Assembly: GCF_019968765.1 (NCBI RefSeq)
Contig: NZ_CP074149.1
Location: forward strand, 3,100,001-3,164,000
Source of the DNA: Enterobacter sp. JBIWA008
GTDB taxonomy: Bacteria; Pseudomonadota; Gammaproteobacteria; Enterobacterales; Enterobacteriaceae
DNA: 64,000 nucleotides
Reading direction: 5' to 3'
The notes beneath the pieces were generated by a model. The model saw only the letters and a list, made by a program, of their open reading frames with translations, did no database searches and was not told the DNA's origin. Below, one piece after another: positions 9,570 through 18,961 of this stretch (position 1 is its first letter; every line of letters begins with the position of its first letter). The position numbers and the translations under genes were made by a program.

Positions 9570-10117
9570 TATTTACCTTGAACATTTAATGAAGCAAAGG
9601 TTGAACCGTTCTCATCTTTCTCAGAAATGATGTATTCCAATTTTGGCCATTTTATATTCAAGTCCTTATCATCCCATTTTATACAACGTTCATGTGCCGG
9701 AGAATAATAATTAGTTGTTTTATAAAGAAATTCTGCATGCTCACTTAAAGTTAAAAAACCGTGTGCAAATCCAGCCGGGATCCAAAGCTGCTTTTTATTC
9801 TCTTCTGATAAAATAACACCCACCCATTGTCCATAGGTTGGAGATTCTTTTCGTATATCAACCGCTACATCAAAAACCTGCCCTGTAACGCATCTAACCA
9901 GTTTTCCCTGGGCAAAAGGTGCTTCCTGGTAGTGCAGTCCACGTAAAACCCCTTTAGTAGACTTAGACTGATTATCCTGTTTGAAAATAACATCTGATGC
10001 TATATGTTCTTTGAATTTTTTTTCATTAAAACTCTCATAAAAATACCCCCTTTCATCATTAAATACTCGAGGTTCGATAATCAAGACGCCACTAAGCGAA
10101 GTATTCGTAATTTTCAT
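9569..10117 (-). CDS. rmlC: dTDP-4-dehydrorhamnose 3,5-epimerase RmlC
   Basis: Third enzyme of dTDP-L-rhamnose synthesis; it epimerises C3 and C5 of dTDP-4-keto-6-deoxyglucose. The 182 residues match the family. Motifs FNDERGYFYESFN, QDNQSKSTKGVLRGLHYQ (with the catalytic His) and WIPAGFAHGFLTL are all intact. It is separated from rmlBDA by a glycosyltransferase gene and is coupled to fdtA by a one-base stop/start overlap. The order rmlB-D-A-GT-rmlC-fdtA suggests the cluster was assembled from at least two blocks. RmlC and FdtA compete for the same RmlB product. Confidence 0.96.
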   Translation of the reverse strand: MKITNTSLSGVLIIEPRVFNDERGYFYESFNEKKFKEHIASDVIFKQDNQSKSTKGVLRGLHYQEAPFAQGKLVRCVTGQVFDVAVDIRKESPTYGQWVGVILSEENKKQLWIPAGFAHGFLTLSEHAEFLYKTTNYYSPAHERCIKWDDKDLNIKWPKLEYIISEKDENGSTFASLNVQGK

Positions 10118-10157
10118 TAAACCCTCTATTTAAAATTTATCATTCGCGGAGTGAATA

Positions 10158-10964
10158 TTATTTTCTCGTGATATTATAAATTCGCTTAAGAACCCAGAGT
10201 GGCAATAACCGTGGAATACTTCGCAAAATAAAATAGTAGTGAGCAGTAAATATGTTTTGAAAACCAGTGGCTCTTTTAATCTGAGCAAGTTTATACTCGC
10301 TTGAGACATACTTCACTCCTCGCCGTCGAACCAACATATCCACTCCAACTCTCACCAGCACCAGAGATTCGTCGAGGTTACCCGCTTTAAAACCATTGCC
10401 GAGTAACCTTAGCCATAAATTATAGTCTTCCATAAGATAATGATGCTGGTATCCGCCAACAGACTGGACACTGGATTTTTTGAAAATCACAGTCATGTGG
10501 TTAAATGGATTTTTATGTTTGGCAAATTGTTTAATATCTTGATCCGAAAGTGGTACCTTTCTTTCTGATACGATATTATTTTTATCGTTTATGAACTCAC
10601 GAATAAAACTACCAGCTATATCAATATCAGGATTCAATTCCATAAATCTTGATTGTGACTCGAAACGAGTCGGTTGACATATATCATCCGTATCCATCCG
10701 CATGACATACTCATAAGTACAATGCTTCATTCCTTCATTTAATGCTTGTCCTAAACCAACGTTCTTTTTCAAAACAATAGTTTTTATAGGCAAAGACAAT
10801 GACCATTTATCCACAACTGCACTTAAAGCTGCATTGACGGGACCATCATAGACAAGTACGATTTCATCCGCCTGAAGCGTTTGATTTGCCAGACTTTCCA
10901 GACACTCCTCAAGATAGGAGGGTTTTTCCTTGTCATAAAGTGACATTAATACACTAAAATGCAT
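10158..10964 (-). CDS. Family 2 glycosyltransferase, AmsE-like
   Basis: A 268-residue GT-A enzyme. HFSVLMSLYDKEKPSYLEECL at the N-terminus, DEIVLVYDGP, NVGLGQALNEGM, VMRMDTDDICQPTR (DxD near residue 90) and YLMEDYNLWLRLL resemble the AmsE-type transferases found in amylovoran and many O-antigen loci. The frame extends seven codons further upstream, but the ATG at 10962-10964 is preceded by GGGGAT at good spacing and gives the family N-terminus. It sits between rmlA and rmlC, with 133 AT-rich bases separating it from rmlA. Donor sugar not determinable; rhamnose is possible. Confidence 0.82.
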   Translation of the reverse strand: MHFSVLMSLYDKEKPSYLEECLESLANQTLQADEIVLVYDGPVNAALSAVVDKWSLSLPIKTIVLKKNVGLGQALNEGMKHCTYEYVMRMDTDDICQPTRFESQSRFMELNPDIDIAGSFIREFINDKNNIVSERKVPLSDQDIKQFAKHKNPFNHMTVIFKKSSVQSVGGYQHHYLMEDYNLWLRLLGNGFKAGNLDESLVLVRVGVDMLVRRRGVKYVSSEYKLAQIKRATGFQNIFTAHYYFILRSIPRLLPLWVLKRIYNITRK

Positions 10965-11097
10965 ATAATCCCCACATTTCCACACAGCTGTTCTATTCTA
11001 TTATAGCCATGTCACCTGATTGAAAAATACCATAATTTAATTCGAAATAAATTATGCAGCAACACGAATAATTAAAAGTGTTAATTAAATGGAGTGA

Positions 11098-11976
11098 TTA
11101 TATTTTTTCGATCATTTTTAAAAGATATTTTCCATAGTTATTTTTTGCTAACGGCTTCGCGAGTCGAACTATTTGCTCGGAATTAATGAAGCCCTTACGA
11201 TAGGCTATTTCTTCAGGACAAGCCACTTTCAGCCCCTGGCGTTCTTCAATGGTTGCAATGAAGTTACTCGCTTCAATCAGGCTCTGGTGAGTCCCTGTGT
11301 CAAGCCAGGCAAAGCCACGGCCCATCATAGCTACGGAAAGCTTTCCTTGCTCCATGTAAATACGGTTAATATCCGTGATTTCTAGTTCACCACGTGCTGA
11401 CGGTTTTAAATTTTTCGCCATCTCAACGACACTATTATCGTAGAAATAAAGTCCCGTCACCGCATAATTACTCTTCGGTTCCAGCGGTTTTTCTTCGAGG
11501 CTGATGGCGGTACCATTTTTATCAAACTCGACAACACCGTAACGCTCAGGATCGTTCACGTGATAGGCAAAGACCGTTGCACCATTTTCTTTATTAACCG
11601 CGGCATCCATTAATTTAGGAAGGTCGTGACCATAGAAAATGTTATCCCCCAACACCAGGGCACAATCATCGTTACCAATGAATTCTTCGCCAATAACGAA
11701 AGCCTGCGCCAGGCCATCAGGGCTTGGCTGGACTTTGTATTGCAGATTCAGACCCCACTGGCTTCCATCACCCAGAAGTTGTTCAAAACGCGGTGTATCC
11801 TGCGGAGTACTAATAATTAAAATATCTCGAATACCTGCCAGCATCAGCGTTGAAAGCGGATAGTAAATCATCGGCTTATCATAAATAGGCAATAATTGTT
11901 TACTAACAGCCATTGTCACTGGATACAGACGTGTACCAGAGCCACCCGCCAGAATAATACCTTTACGCGTTTTCAT
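11098..11976 (-). CDS. rmlA: Glucose-1-phosphate thymidylyltransferase RmlA
   Basis: Makes dTDP-glucose from dTTP and glucose 1-phosphate, the entry step for both dTDP-L-rhamnose and the FdtA-FdtB amino sugar. 292 residues, with the nucleotide-binding [11 protein letters not shown] near residue 11, the [17 protein letters not shown] segment and LGDNIFYG. The motif [20 protein letters not shown] is intact. It follows rmlD by about 50 bases. The base composition up to here is near the genome norm. Below about 11,100 the sequence becomes clearly AT-rich, so rmlA marks the edge of the variable block. Confidence 0.97.
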   Translation of the reverse strand: MKTRKGIILAGGSGTRLYPVTMAVSKQLLPIYDKPMIYYPLSTLMLAGIRDILIISTPQDTPRFEQLLGDGSQWGLNLQYKVQPSPDGLAQAFVIGEEFIGNDDCALVLGDNIFYGHDLPKLMDAAVNKENGATVFAYHVNDPERYGVVEFDKNGTAISLEEKPLEPKSNYAVTGLYFYDNSVVEMAKNLKPSARGELEITDINRIYMEQGKLSVAMMGRGFAWLDTGTHQSLIEASNFIATIEERQGLKVACPEEIAYRKGFINSEQIVRLAKPLAKNNYGKYLLKMIEKI

Positions 11977-12027
11977 TTCATCATCTCTATAGTCATAAGA
12001 TGCTCATCCCAGGCATCCCGATCATTA

Positions 12028-12927
12028 TTAAATCGCTGTCGCTGTGAACCACTCAGTCAGCATACGCTTAATCCCCGCGTCCCACTGAGGCAGTACGAGG
12101 TTGAAATTCTGCTGGAACTTTAACGTATTGAGGCGGGAGTTTGCCGGACGTTTTGCAGGCGTAGGGTACGCACTGGTCGGCACACCATGAAGCTGCTTTA
12201 ATGCCAGTTCAATTCCTGCTTTGCGCGCTTCATCAAATACCAGAGAGGCATAGTCGTACCAGGTTGTTATACCACTGGCAACCAGATGATAAGTCCCTGC
12301 CACTTCAGGTTTATTCAGGGCAACCCGAATAGCATGAGCCGTACAGTCTGCTAATAATTCAGCACCCGTAGGAGCCCCAAATTGGTCGTTAATAACAGAC
12401 AACTCAGAACGCTCTTTTGCCAGTCGCAGCATGGTACGCGCAAAATTATTCCCTTTACCAGCATAAACCCAGCTAGTCCGGAAGATCAAATGGCGTGAGC
12501 ATTTTTCACTTAACGCTTTTTCACCAGCCAATTTGGTCTCACCATACACATTAAGCGGTGCAGTGGCGTCCGTTTCGAGCCACGGCGTATCGCCATTACC
12601 CGGGAATACGTAATCAGTAGAGTAGTGAACAACCCAGGCCCCCAATTTTTGGGCCTCTTTAGCAATCACCTCGACACTCGTGGCATTTAGCAGCTGAGCA
12701 AATTCTGGTTCTGACTCGGCCTTATCGACGGCAGTATGCGCAGCCGCGTTGACGATGACATCAGGCTTAATACGGCGCACCGTTTCTGCAATGCCTTCAG
12801 GTTTGCTGAAATCACCGCAATACTCCTGAGAATGGACGTCAACCGCAATCAAATTGCCCAGCGGTGCCAGAGCACGCTGTAGCTCCCAGCCCACCTGCCC
12901 TGTTTTGCCAAACAACAGGATGTTCAT
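12028..12927 (-). CDS. rmlD: dTDP-4-dehydrorhamnose reductase RmlD
   Basis: An NAD(P)H-dependent short-chain dehydrogenase of 299 residues that performs the final reduction to dTDP-L-rhamnose. The Rossmann motif GKTGQVGWELQRAL is near residue 7, NAAAHTAVDKAESEP in the middle, and the catalytic Tyr-Lys pair is in VYGETKLAGEKAL. Its start overlaps the rmlB stop by one base, so rmlB and rmlD are translationally coupled. Confidence 0.97.
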   Translation of the reverse strand: MNILLFGKTGQVGWELQRALAPLGNLIAVDVHSQEYCGDFSKPEGIAETVRRIKPDVIVNAAAHTAVDKAESEPEFAQLLNATSVEVIAKEAQKLGAWVVHYSTDYVFPGNGDTPWLETDATAPLNVYGETKLAGEKALSEKCSRHLIFRTSWVYAGKGNNFARTMLRLAKERSELSVINDQFGAPTGAELLADCTAHAIRVALNKPEVAGTYHLVASGITTWYDYASLVFDEARKAGIELALKQLHGVPTSAYPTPAKRPANSRLNTLKFQQNFNLVLPQWDAGIKRMLTEWFTATAI

Positions 12928-14012
12928 TACGCACGATCCCCGTAGTTTTCTTCAATCCAGGATTTATAGCTGCCGCTTTTCACGTTTTCTACCCATTGTG
13001 TGTTCTCCAGGTACCATTCTACGGTTTTGCGAATGCCACTTTCGAAGGTTTCCTGAGGCTTCCAGCCAAGTTCCTTGCCAATTTTCTCTGCATCAATCGC
13101 GTAGCGGCGGTCGTGACCCGGGCGGTCAGCCACATAAGTTATCTGGTCGCGATAGGAGCCTTCCTTCGGCACAATTTCATCCAGCAGGGAGCAGATGGTA
13201 TTTACCACATCAAGATTTTGCTTTTCATTGTGGCCGCCGATGTTATAGGTTTCGCCAATCTTGCCCTTCGTCACCACGGTATACAACGCGCGGGCGTGAT
13301 CCTCCACGTACAGCCAGTCGCGTATTTGGTCTCCTTTACCGTAAACTGGCAGAGCTTTACCATCCAATGCATTGAGAATGACCAGCGGGATAAGTTTTTC
13401 CGGGAAGTGGTAAGGACCGTAGTTGTTAGAACAGTTAGTCACAATAGTAGGGAAACCGTAGGTGCGCAACCAGGCACGGACCAAATGGTCGCTGGACGCT
13501 TTAGAAGCAGAATAGGGACTGCTTGGCGCATAGGCGGTTTTTTCAGTAAATAGAGGCAGTTCAGAACCCACTTCAACCTCATCCGGATGAGGGAGATCGC
13601 CATATACTTCATCTGTTGATATATGGTGGAAACGGAATGATGCTTTTTTATCAGCACTTAACTCAGACCAGTACTTGCGGCTGGCTTCCAGCAACACATA
13701 AGTGCCAACAATGTTAGTCTCGATGAAAGCTGCCGGGCCGGTTATCGAGCGATCAACGTGGCTCTCTGCGGCCAAGTGCATCACAGCATCCGGCTGATGC
13801 TTTGCAAAAATACGTGCCATAGCGTCGTTGTCGCAGATATCGGCATGTTCAAAATGATAGCGATCGCTGTTCGAGACATCAGCCAGCGATTCAAGATTTC
13901 CTGCGTAAGTCAGTTTATCGACGTTAATAACAGAGTCTTGCGTATCATTTATAATGTGTCGTACCACTGCAGACCCAATAAAGCCTGCTCCACCGGTGAC
14001 CAGAATTTTCAC
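12927..14012 (-). CDS. rmlB: dTDP-glucose 4,6-dehydratase RmlB
   Basis: Converts dTDP-glucose to dTDP-4-keto-6-deoxyglucose with internally recycled NAD+. This is the branch point for rhamnose (RmlC, RmlD) and for the 3-amino sugar (FdtA, FdtB). From the GTG at 14010-14012 the protein is 361 residues and starts [15 protein letters not shown], the usual RmlB N-terminus; the frame extends 22 codons upstream with unrelated sequence. The catalytic STDEVYG gives Thr133, Asp134 and Glu135, and the Tyr-Lys pair is Tyr167 and Lys171 in [10 protein letters not shown]. It lies about 100 bases after the WbpM-like gene. Confidence 0.96.
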   Translation of the reverse strand: MKILVTGGAGFIGSAVVRHIINDTQDSVINVDKLTYAGNLESLADVSNSDRYHFEHADICDNDAMARIFAKHQPDAVMHLAAESHVDRSITGPAAFIETNIVGTYVLLEASRKYWSELSADKKASFRFHHISTDEVYGDLPHPDEVEVGSELPLFTEKTAYAPSSPYSASKASSDHLVRAWLRTYGFPTIVTNCSNNYGPYHFPEKLIPLVILNALDGKALPVYGKGDQIRDWLYVEDHARALYTVVTKGKIGETYNIGGHNEKQNLDVVNTICSLLDEIVPKEGSYRDQITYVADRPGHDRRYAIDAEKIGKELGWKPQETFESGIRKTVEWYLENTQWVENVKSGSYKSWIEENYGDRA

Positions 14013-14112
14013 GTTTATTTCGCTCTTAATTTTTAAAAAACAATCTATTACATGCCGCTGTCTGATATCTTTCGACAATAATCCAGGGCGGAGAAAATGA
14101 TATTCTGCAATT

Positions 14113-16032
14113 TTAACTTAACTTTTCATTCCAGAGTAAATCGCAAATACCATCAGTTGGATTGAATGCTGCTGGTGCCTGCAAGAGTATCTCACGCACA
14201 CGCTCGTAGTCGAACTCACGGCAGGCGTTGTCGAGTTCGTGGAGAATAATGCTCATCTCACTCCACGGCAACATCACCTCGTTAGCAGTCCTGATACGCG
14301 GGTGTTGCGTAACGGATACATTGTCGCCGATAAGCAACTCTTCATACAGTTTCTCACCAGGCCGCAGACCCGTCGTTTTTATCGCAATATCACCATAAGG
14401 GTTTTTATCATCGCGAACGGTGAGCCCTTGCAACGTAATCATGCGGTGAGCAAGGTCGATAATCTTGACGGGTTCCCCCATATCCAGAACGAAAACATCG
14501 CCGCCCGTGCCCATGGCTCCCGCCTGGATGACCAATTGAGCCGCTTCAGGAATGGTCATAAAGTAACGCGTGATATCTTCGTGAGTCAGCGTCACCGGTC
14601 CACCTGCAGCAATCTGTTTTTCAAATAACGGTACAACTGAGCCTGATGAGCCTAACACGTTGCCGAAACGAACCATACTGAAGCAGGTTTTACTGGATTC
14701 CTTCGCCAGCGCTTGCAACACCAACTCCGCCATGCGTTTGGTCGCTCCCATTGTGTTGGTGGGCCGTACGGCTTTATCGGTCGAAATTAAAACAAAGTTT
14801 TCAACACCGCAAATTGCCGCTGCCTGAGCGCAGCTCAACGTACCAAAGATATTATTGCGCACGCCATCCAGAACGTTGAACTCGACAAGCGGTACATGCT
14901 TGTACGCCGCAGCATGATAAATTGTGTGGACGTTGAATGCTCTGATTAACCTTTCGAGATGCTCTTTATCCTGAACGCTACCGAGGATTGGATAAATTTT
15001 AACCTTAAAATCCTGACCAAGATTCAGGTTACGCAGTTCGGAATCGATAGAATAGAGGGAGAACTCGGACAATTCGAAAAGAATAAGCTGGTTTGGCTTA
15101 TTTTTAATTATCTGTCGGCATAGTTCAGACCCTATAGATCCCCCTGCCCCTGTAACCATCACTGTTTTCCCGTTGATATTACGAGATATCAGTTCCGGAA
15201 TGGGTGAGACAGGATCGCGTCCCAGCAGATCTGTAATAACGACTTTCCGCAAGGAATCAATACTTGCCTTCCCCTCGACCAGATCGACCATTCCCGGGAT
15301 GGAGAGCACTTCGCACGGCAGACCTTCGAGGGTTTTAATGACTTCGTTCTTTCTTGCCCGGCTTGCGCTTGGCATGGCCAGCAGAATTTTCTTCGCTTCG
15401 TATTTATCAACCAGCCAGGGTAGTTTTTCTGGCGCGAAGACGCTTACCCCATGAATCACCTGACCTTGCAGGGCGCGGTTATCATCGACAAAAGCAACGG
15501 GGTAATATTCGTCCATCTGGCTCAGTGCAGGCAGTAATTGACGACCCGATGCACCTGCACCATAAATAACTACCCGAGTGCCCAGATTCAACCCACGATT
15601 CACCAACATCCTCATTCCGAGCCGTGATCCGGCAATAAACAGTAGACCGAAGGAGAAATAGATAAAAGGAATCGTTCTCGGTAAATAGAGGTTGGTATAG
15701 AACGCTGCGATAATAAGCAAAATGGACGATATTACCATCCCCATCGTTACTACTAATAATATTTTGGCAGTAATATAACGAATCACGGCCCGATACAACC
15801 CTAATTTAACAAATATTGCTAGAGTAACTAAAATTATTGATAAAATAAAAAGCCAATGCTCTGTGCTATACACTGGAGTCATTGAGTCAATGCGCACCCA
15901 AAATGCAAACCAAAATGCGCACAACAGAAGCACAACATCTATAGAGAGTGTTATAATACGTTTTATTGGTCGTGGTAAAGATATTAAATAATTTAGCATA
16001 CTAAAAACTGGTCGCCTCACTAAAGCTTGCAT
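14113..16032 (-). CDS. Membrane-bound UDP-GlcNAc 4,6-dehydratase, WbpM/FlaA1-type large form
   Basis: A 639-residue protein with four N-terminal membrane helices (roughly residues 20-140), a first NAD-binding-like domain ([17 protein letters not shown]) and a C-terminal SDR domain with [19 protein letters not shown]. The catalytic region [17 protein letters not shown] has Met where soluble FlaA1 has Tyr, the SMK arrangement described for WbpM-type UDP-GlcNAc C6 dehydratases. With the adjacent WbpV-like reductase it should make UDP-D-QuiNAc. The ATG at 16032 lies 5 bases after the upstream stop; an internal ATG at 15999 (MLNYLISLP) would give 628 residues and is equally plausible, as neither has a clear ribosome binding site. 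Confidence 0.88.
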   Translation of the reverse strand: MQALVRRPVFSMLNYLISLPRPIKRIITLSIDVVLLLCAFWFAFWVRIDSMTPVYSTEHWLFILSIILVTLAIFVKLGLYRAVIRYITAKILLVVTMGMVISSILLIIAAFYTNLYLPRTIPFIYFSFGLLFIAGSRLGMRMLVNRGLNLGTRVVIYGAGASGRQLLPALSQMDEYYPVAFVDDNRALQGQVIHGVSVFAPEKLPWLVDKYEAKKILLAMPSASRARKNEVIKTLEGLPCEVLSIPGMVDLVEGKASIDSLRKVVITDLLGRDPVSPIPELISRNINGKTVMVTGAGGSIGSELCRQIIKNKPNQLILFELSEFSLYSIDSELRNLNLGQDFKVKIYPILGSVQDKEHLERLIRAFNVHTIYHAAAYKHVPLVEFNVLDGVRNNIFGTLSCAQAAAICGVENFVLISTDKAVRPTNTMGATKRMAELVLQALAKESSKTCFSMVRFGNVLGSSGSVVPLFEKQIAAGGPVTLTHEDITRYFMTIPEAAQLVIQAGAMGTGGDVFVLDMGEPVKIIDLAHRMITLQGLTVRDDKNPYGDIAIKTTGLRPGEKLYEELLIGDNVSVTQHPRIRTANEVMLPWSEMSIILHELDNACREFDYERVREILLQAPAAFNPTDGICDLLWNEKLS

Positions 16033-16037
16033 TCAGT

Positions 16038-16598
16038 TTATAAAATAGTACCAGCAGGACACACTGAGTAATCGTCTACTTTAGTATTATAACCGCCCAC
16101 TGTCCCCGCCTGGAGAAATGCTGATTTTCCAATCAAAGCGCTGCCCGCAAGATGGACACCAACACCTAAGTGAGCGAAATCACCAAGAAGAGAATCGTGA
16201 TCTATTGTCGAGTGGCTATTCACAATCGTCGCCAAACCTAATTTTGCGTTGGCGCCCACTACAGCTCCCGCTAACACAACAGAACCCTCAGCAATGGTCG
16301 CCGATGGACTGACAAATGCAAAGGGATGTATAAGCGTTACAGGATGAATACCTAAGCCGAGCAGTTGCTGGTAGAATTGCTCTCTGACTTTATTGTTTCC
16401 GATGCCAATAGCGACATGACTGACCTTACCGATATGGAACCTTAGTTCTGAAATTTTTCCAATAATTAGTTGGTTAATTCCCTGGCAGGCAGAGGTATCA
16501 TCGTCGAGAAAAACGATATCCCTATATCCCAGCAGTCTCGCTGTTTCGTACAGCGTACGGCCATGACCACCCGCTCCCAAAATTAATAAGTCATGCAT
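16038..16598 (-). CDS. NeuD/PglD-family sugar acyltransferase (left-handed beta-helix)
   Basis: A 186-residue protein with an N-terminal Rossmann-like nucleotide-sugar-binding domain (LLILGAGGHGRTLYETARLLG) and a C-terminal hexapeptide beta-helix (roughly residues 90-186: SATIAEGSVVLAGAVVGANAKLG, HLAGSALIGKSAFLQAG). The probable catalytic His is in NSHSTIDHD. Relatives acetylate UDP-4-amino sugars (PglD) or sialic acid intermediates (NeuD). Here no second aminotransferase is present, so an O-acetyl target, or the 3-amino sugar left unacetylated by the broken fdtC, are alternatives. The frame is open further upstream, but ATG 16596-16598 overlaps the end of the upstream gene by 8 bases and gives the family N-terminus. 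Confidence 0.82.
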   Translation of the reverse strand: MHDLLILGAGGHGRTLYETARLLGYRDIVFLDDDTSACQGINQLIIGKISELRFHIGKVSHVAIGIGNNKVREQFYQQLLGLGIHPVTLIHPFAFVSPSATIAEGSVVLAGAVVGANAKLGLATIVNSHSTIDHDSLLGDFAHLGVGVHLAGSALIGKSAFLQAGTVGGYNTKVDDYSVCPAGTIL

Positions 16599-17634
16599 TG
16601 ACGTTGCTCTCTTTGTCTTTAACGCCTGCACCACTTTTCAGTGCAACAACGAGAAGCGGGAACCAAGCGATGAGCAGCCCCACAACGCCATCAATTTTGC
16701 CTGAGGTAATAAAAAAGGCGATGGGGAAGAGCCACAGCAGATTGACGGCAATCGCCAATGATGTCACCGGAACGTGGCTGCCATATTTTCTTGCGAGGAT
16801 TTGGTAGCCATGGCTGGCATGTGCTTCATAGACCTTTTTACCTGCTACGAGCCTCCTCAATAAAGTTGTCGTGGCATCGACAATAAATACACCCAGCAAG
16901 CATAATTCTGCAATAAAGAAGTGCGAGTCAAATTTCGCAATATGCAGGATCATCAGTCCGATTGTTATCCCAAGAAAACCACTTCCGGCATCGCCCATGA
17001 AGATTTTTGCTTTCGGGAAGTTCCAGACAATAAAGCCAGCCGCGGCACCGATAAGAGCAAGCGTTATCGGAAAAATACTTCCAGGCGCGTCCGTGTACTG
17101 ATTTACAACAATCAATATTGCACTACACGCAGCAAATGTTATTGCTTCAGAGCTGGCTAAGCCATTAATCCCATCCATGAAATTATATAAGTTCAGCATC
17201 CAGACCAAATAAACACAGCCCAAAATCATACCAATCCAGGATAGGGAAAGATCGTAACCAAATAGCGTAATTACAGGGAACGAACCCAGGAAATAGATGC
17301 CAATTGCCGCGGCCAGGAAATGCATTAGCAGACGCCAGCGAGCCGCAATATGACCATGATCGTCAAGGAAACCAATAATGGCAACAATGATACCCGGGAT
17401 AAATAAACCCAAGAAGTTGTCCAACGTAAGCGTATGATTAAGATAAAATCCTACTAAAGCAATCAGGAGCGTCAGGACGATCGCTACCCCACCACCTCGC
17501 GGGGTAGGGACAGAATGCGAACTTCGCTGGTTAGGGCGGTCAATAACATTATGCTTTATGGCATATCCACGCAATCCCCAAGTCAGTGCGCATGAGACTA
17601 AAAAAGCGAATATCACAATCCCAAAATTCATCAT
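16591..17634 (-). CDS. Initiating sugar-1-phosphate transferase, WbpL/WecA family
   Basis: A polyprenyl-phosphate N-acetylaminosugar-1-phosphate transferase of the MraY/WecA superfamily. 347 residues and about ten membrane segments. Diagnostic motifs are RSSHSVPTPRGGG (about 37-49), GFLDD (Asp91-92), NLYNFMDGING (148-158), IFMGDAGSGFLG (211-222) and AHASHGYQ (271-278). It loads the first sugar of the O-unit onto undecaprenyl phosphate. Most E. coli-type O-antigens rely on the distant wecA; a cluster-borne copy beside WbpV- and WbpM-like genes resembles Pseudomonas B-band loci and suggests QuiNAc or a similar 6-deoxy amino sugar as first residue (inference). It abuts the next gene upstream. 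Confidence 0.9.
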   Translation of the reverse strand: MMNFGIVIFAFLVSCALTWGLRGYAIKHNVIDRPNQRSSHSVPTPRGGGVAIVLTLLIALVGFYLNHTLTLDNFLGLFIPGIIVAIIGFLDDHGHIAARWRLLMHFLAAAIGIYFLGSFPVITLFGYDLSLSWIGMILGCVYLVWMLNLYNFMDGINGLASSEAITFAACSAILIVVNQYTDAPGSIFPITLALIGAAAGFIVWNFPKAKIFMGDAGSGFLGITIGLMILHIAKFDSHFFIAELCLLGVFIVDATTTLLRRLVAGKKVYEAHASHGYQILARKYGSHVPVTSLAIAVNLLWLFPIAFFITSGKIDGVVGLLIAWFPLLVVALKSGAGVKDKESNVNA

Positions 17635-18578
17635 TATTTATTACCTTCGATATAATATTTCGCCGTTTTTTTCATCGTTTCATAAAGCGTTATCGGGGGC
17701 GTCCAGTTTAAATGTTCCCGGGCTTTAGAGGCATCGACTTCCAGATCGCCAAACAGCTGATCGTAAATACCTCGTTTACCAACACTAGAAAGTAATAACC
17801 TGAAGATCCCCGTTGGAAAAGAGATCAGTTTCGCTTTAATGCCCATTCCTGAAGCAAAGGCATTAATCATATCTTTGGTTGAAGGACGTTCTGCATCTGC
17901 AAGTAGATAGAGTTGATTTTTAGATTTCTCATTCACCACGCATTCACTGATGAAACTGACGACATTATCCAGAGACGCCAGCGCTCGCTTGTTCCTGACA
18001 TTATTAAATGGCAACGGTAGGTTTTTAGAAACCAGTTTTAAAAGACGCTGTATATTACCCGGTGCATTTTCACCACATATCAATGCAGGGCGGACAATGG
18101 TGATCGCCATATCGCTTTCTGCAAATTGATTAAGTAGACTCTGCTCAGCTTCTCGCTTGGAAATGGCGTAATCGGAAGTGGGTTGTGGCTCCGAGGCCTC
18201 AGTAAATGGGATCCCTGAGGTGGCATTACCGTTAACGCCAATTGAGCTTACAAATATAAAATGTTTAACCCCGCTGGTCGCAGCATCTCTCGCTAATTTC
18301 ATCGTCGCGTCGTGATTGACACGGTGAAATTCCGCTAAAGCGTCCTGAGCATCATCATTAAGGATATGTGCCCTTCCCGCGGTATGAATGACAGTGTCGC
18401 ATCCTTGCAGGAGATTTAACCAGTTGGTATTGGCTGAGATATCACCAAGGTTGTAAATTCCCTGTTCAGGGTTCTCCTGCTTGCGCGTTGTTAATATCAC
18501 CTCGTGTCCTGATGACTTCAACGCTCGGACTAAAGCAGTCCCAAGAAACCCGGTTCCCCCCGTCACCATTACTTTCAT
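17634..18578 (-). CDS. NAD-dependent epimerase/reductase, WbpV-like (probable UDP-QuiNAc 4-reductase)
   Basis: Extended SDR enzyme with MKVMVTGGTGFLGTALVRAL at the N-terminus. HTAGRAHIL is a signature of the WbpV/WbpK group, and the catalytic Tyr-Lys pair is in DYAISKREAE (about residues 137 and 141). With the WbpM-like dehydratase it would reduce UDP-4-keto-6-deoxy-GlcNAc to UDP-D-QuiNAc (or the Fuc epimer). ATG 18576-18578 is chosen because AGGGG lies six bases upstream; the in-frame ATG at 18582-18584 would abut that site. It is the first gene of the O-antigen operon, about 110 bases after the JUMPStart element. It shares a base with the next gene. Confidence 0.86.
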   Translation of the reverse strand: MKVMVTGGTGFLGTALVRALKSSGHEVILTTRKQENPEQGIYNLGDISANTNWLNLLQGCDTVIHTAGRAHILNDDAQDALAEFHRVNHDATMKLARDAATSGVKHFIFVSSIGVNGNATSGIPFTEASEPQPTSDYAISKREAEQSLLNQFAESDMAITIVRPALICGENAPGNIQRLLKLVSKNLPLPFNNVRNKRALASLDNVVSFISECVVNEKSKNQLYLLADAERPSTKDMINAFASGMGIKAKLISFPTGIFRLLLSSVGKRGIYDQLFGDLEVDASKAREHLNWTPPITLYETMKKTAKYYIEGNK

Positions 18579-18686
18579 TGACATCCCCTATCGGCTCAAT
18601 CTGATATTTACGCCCGCACGCAGTGCAGATTTGCGAGAAACTGTATCGTTCACAACTGTTCGTTAAAAATTCAATTGTAAATGCCA

Positions 18687-18727
18687 GGCACGCTACCGCC
18701 CCTGGCTTAACAGCTACCAGTGCACTG
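18687..18727 (-). promoter_or_regulatory. JUMPStart element with ops site of the O-antigen operon
   Basis: The - strand reads as the canonical 39-base JUMPStart, containing GTTAAGCCAGGGGCGG and ending in GCGTGCC. The 12-base ops element GGCGGTAGCGTG is exact at 18689-18700. ops pauses RNA polymerase and recruits RfaH, which prevents Rho-dependent polarity in long polysaccharide operons. About 110 bases upstream of the first O-antigen gene. Confidence 0.95.
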
Positions 18728-18879
18728 AGCGATGTCTGATTAGATGATTTTTATTGTCTGGATACAGACAAAAACTGGCGTTAATTGTCGTCCTAAACGA
18801 CCTCAGAAACAAGCACAAATCGCTACAAAGCTGCCGCAAATAAAATCAGATAACTCTATGTAATTATTAAATTAATAAC

Positions 18880-18937
18880 AAAAAAACGGCAGTCATCATT
18901 TTGGTTAGATATCAACACACCAAAATAATGACTGCCG
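18880..18937 (-). terminator. Strong intrinsic terminator of galF
   Basis: A 19-bp stem with one mismatch: CGGCAGTCATCATTTTGGT at 18887-18905 and ACCAAAATAATGACTGCCG at 18919-18937, 13-nt loop. The seven A residues at 18880-18886 form the U-tract for - strand transcripts. It isolates galF and the colanic acid operon from the O-antigen operon. Confidence 0.92.
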
Positions 18938-18961
18938 CTTGTTCAAGCCTGGGTAGAAATA

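Larger units (their letters stand above)
18585..18961. other. Intergenic regulatory region between galF and the O-antigen operon (377 bases)
   Basis: No gene here. In the - strand direction it holds the galF terminator (18937-18880), then an AT-rich stretch (about 18740-18870) that must contain the O-antigen promoter, then the JUMPStart/ops element (18725-18687) and an untranslated leader. I could not pick -35/-10 boxes with confidence. Confidence 0.8.
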
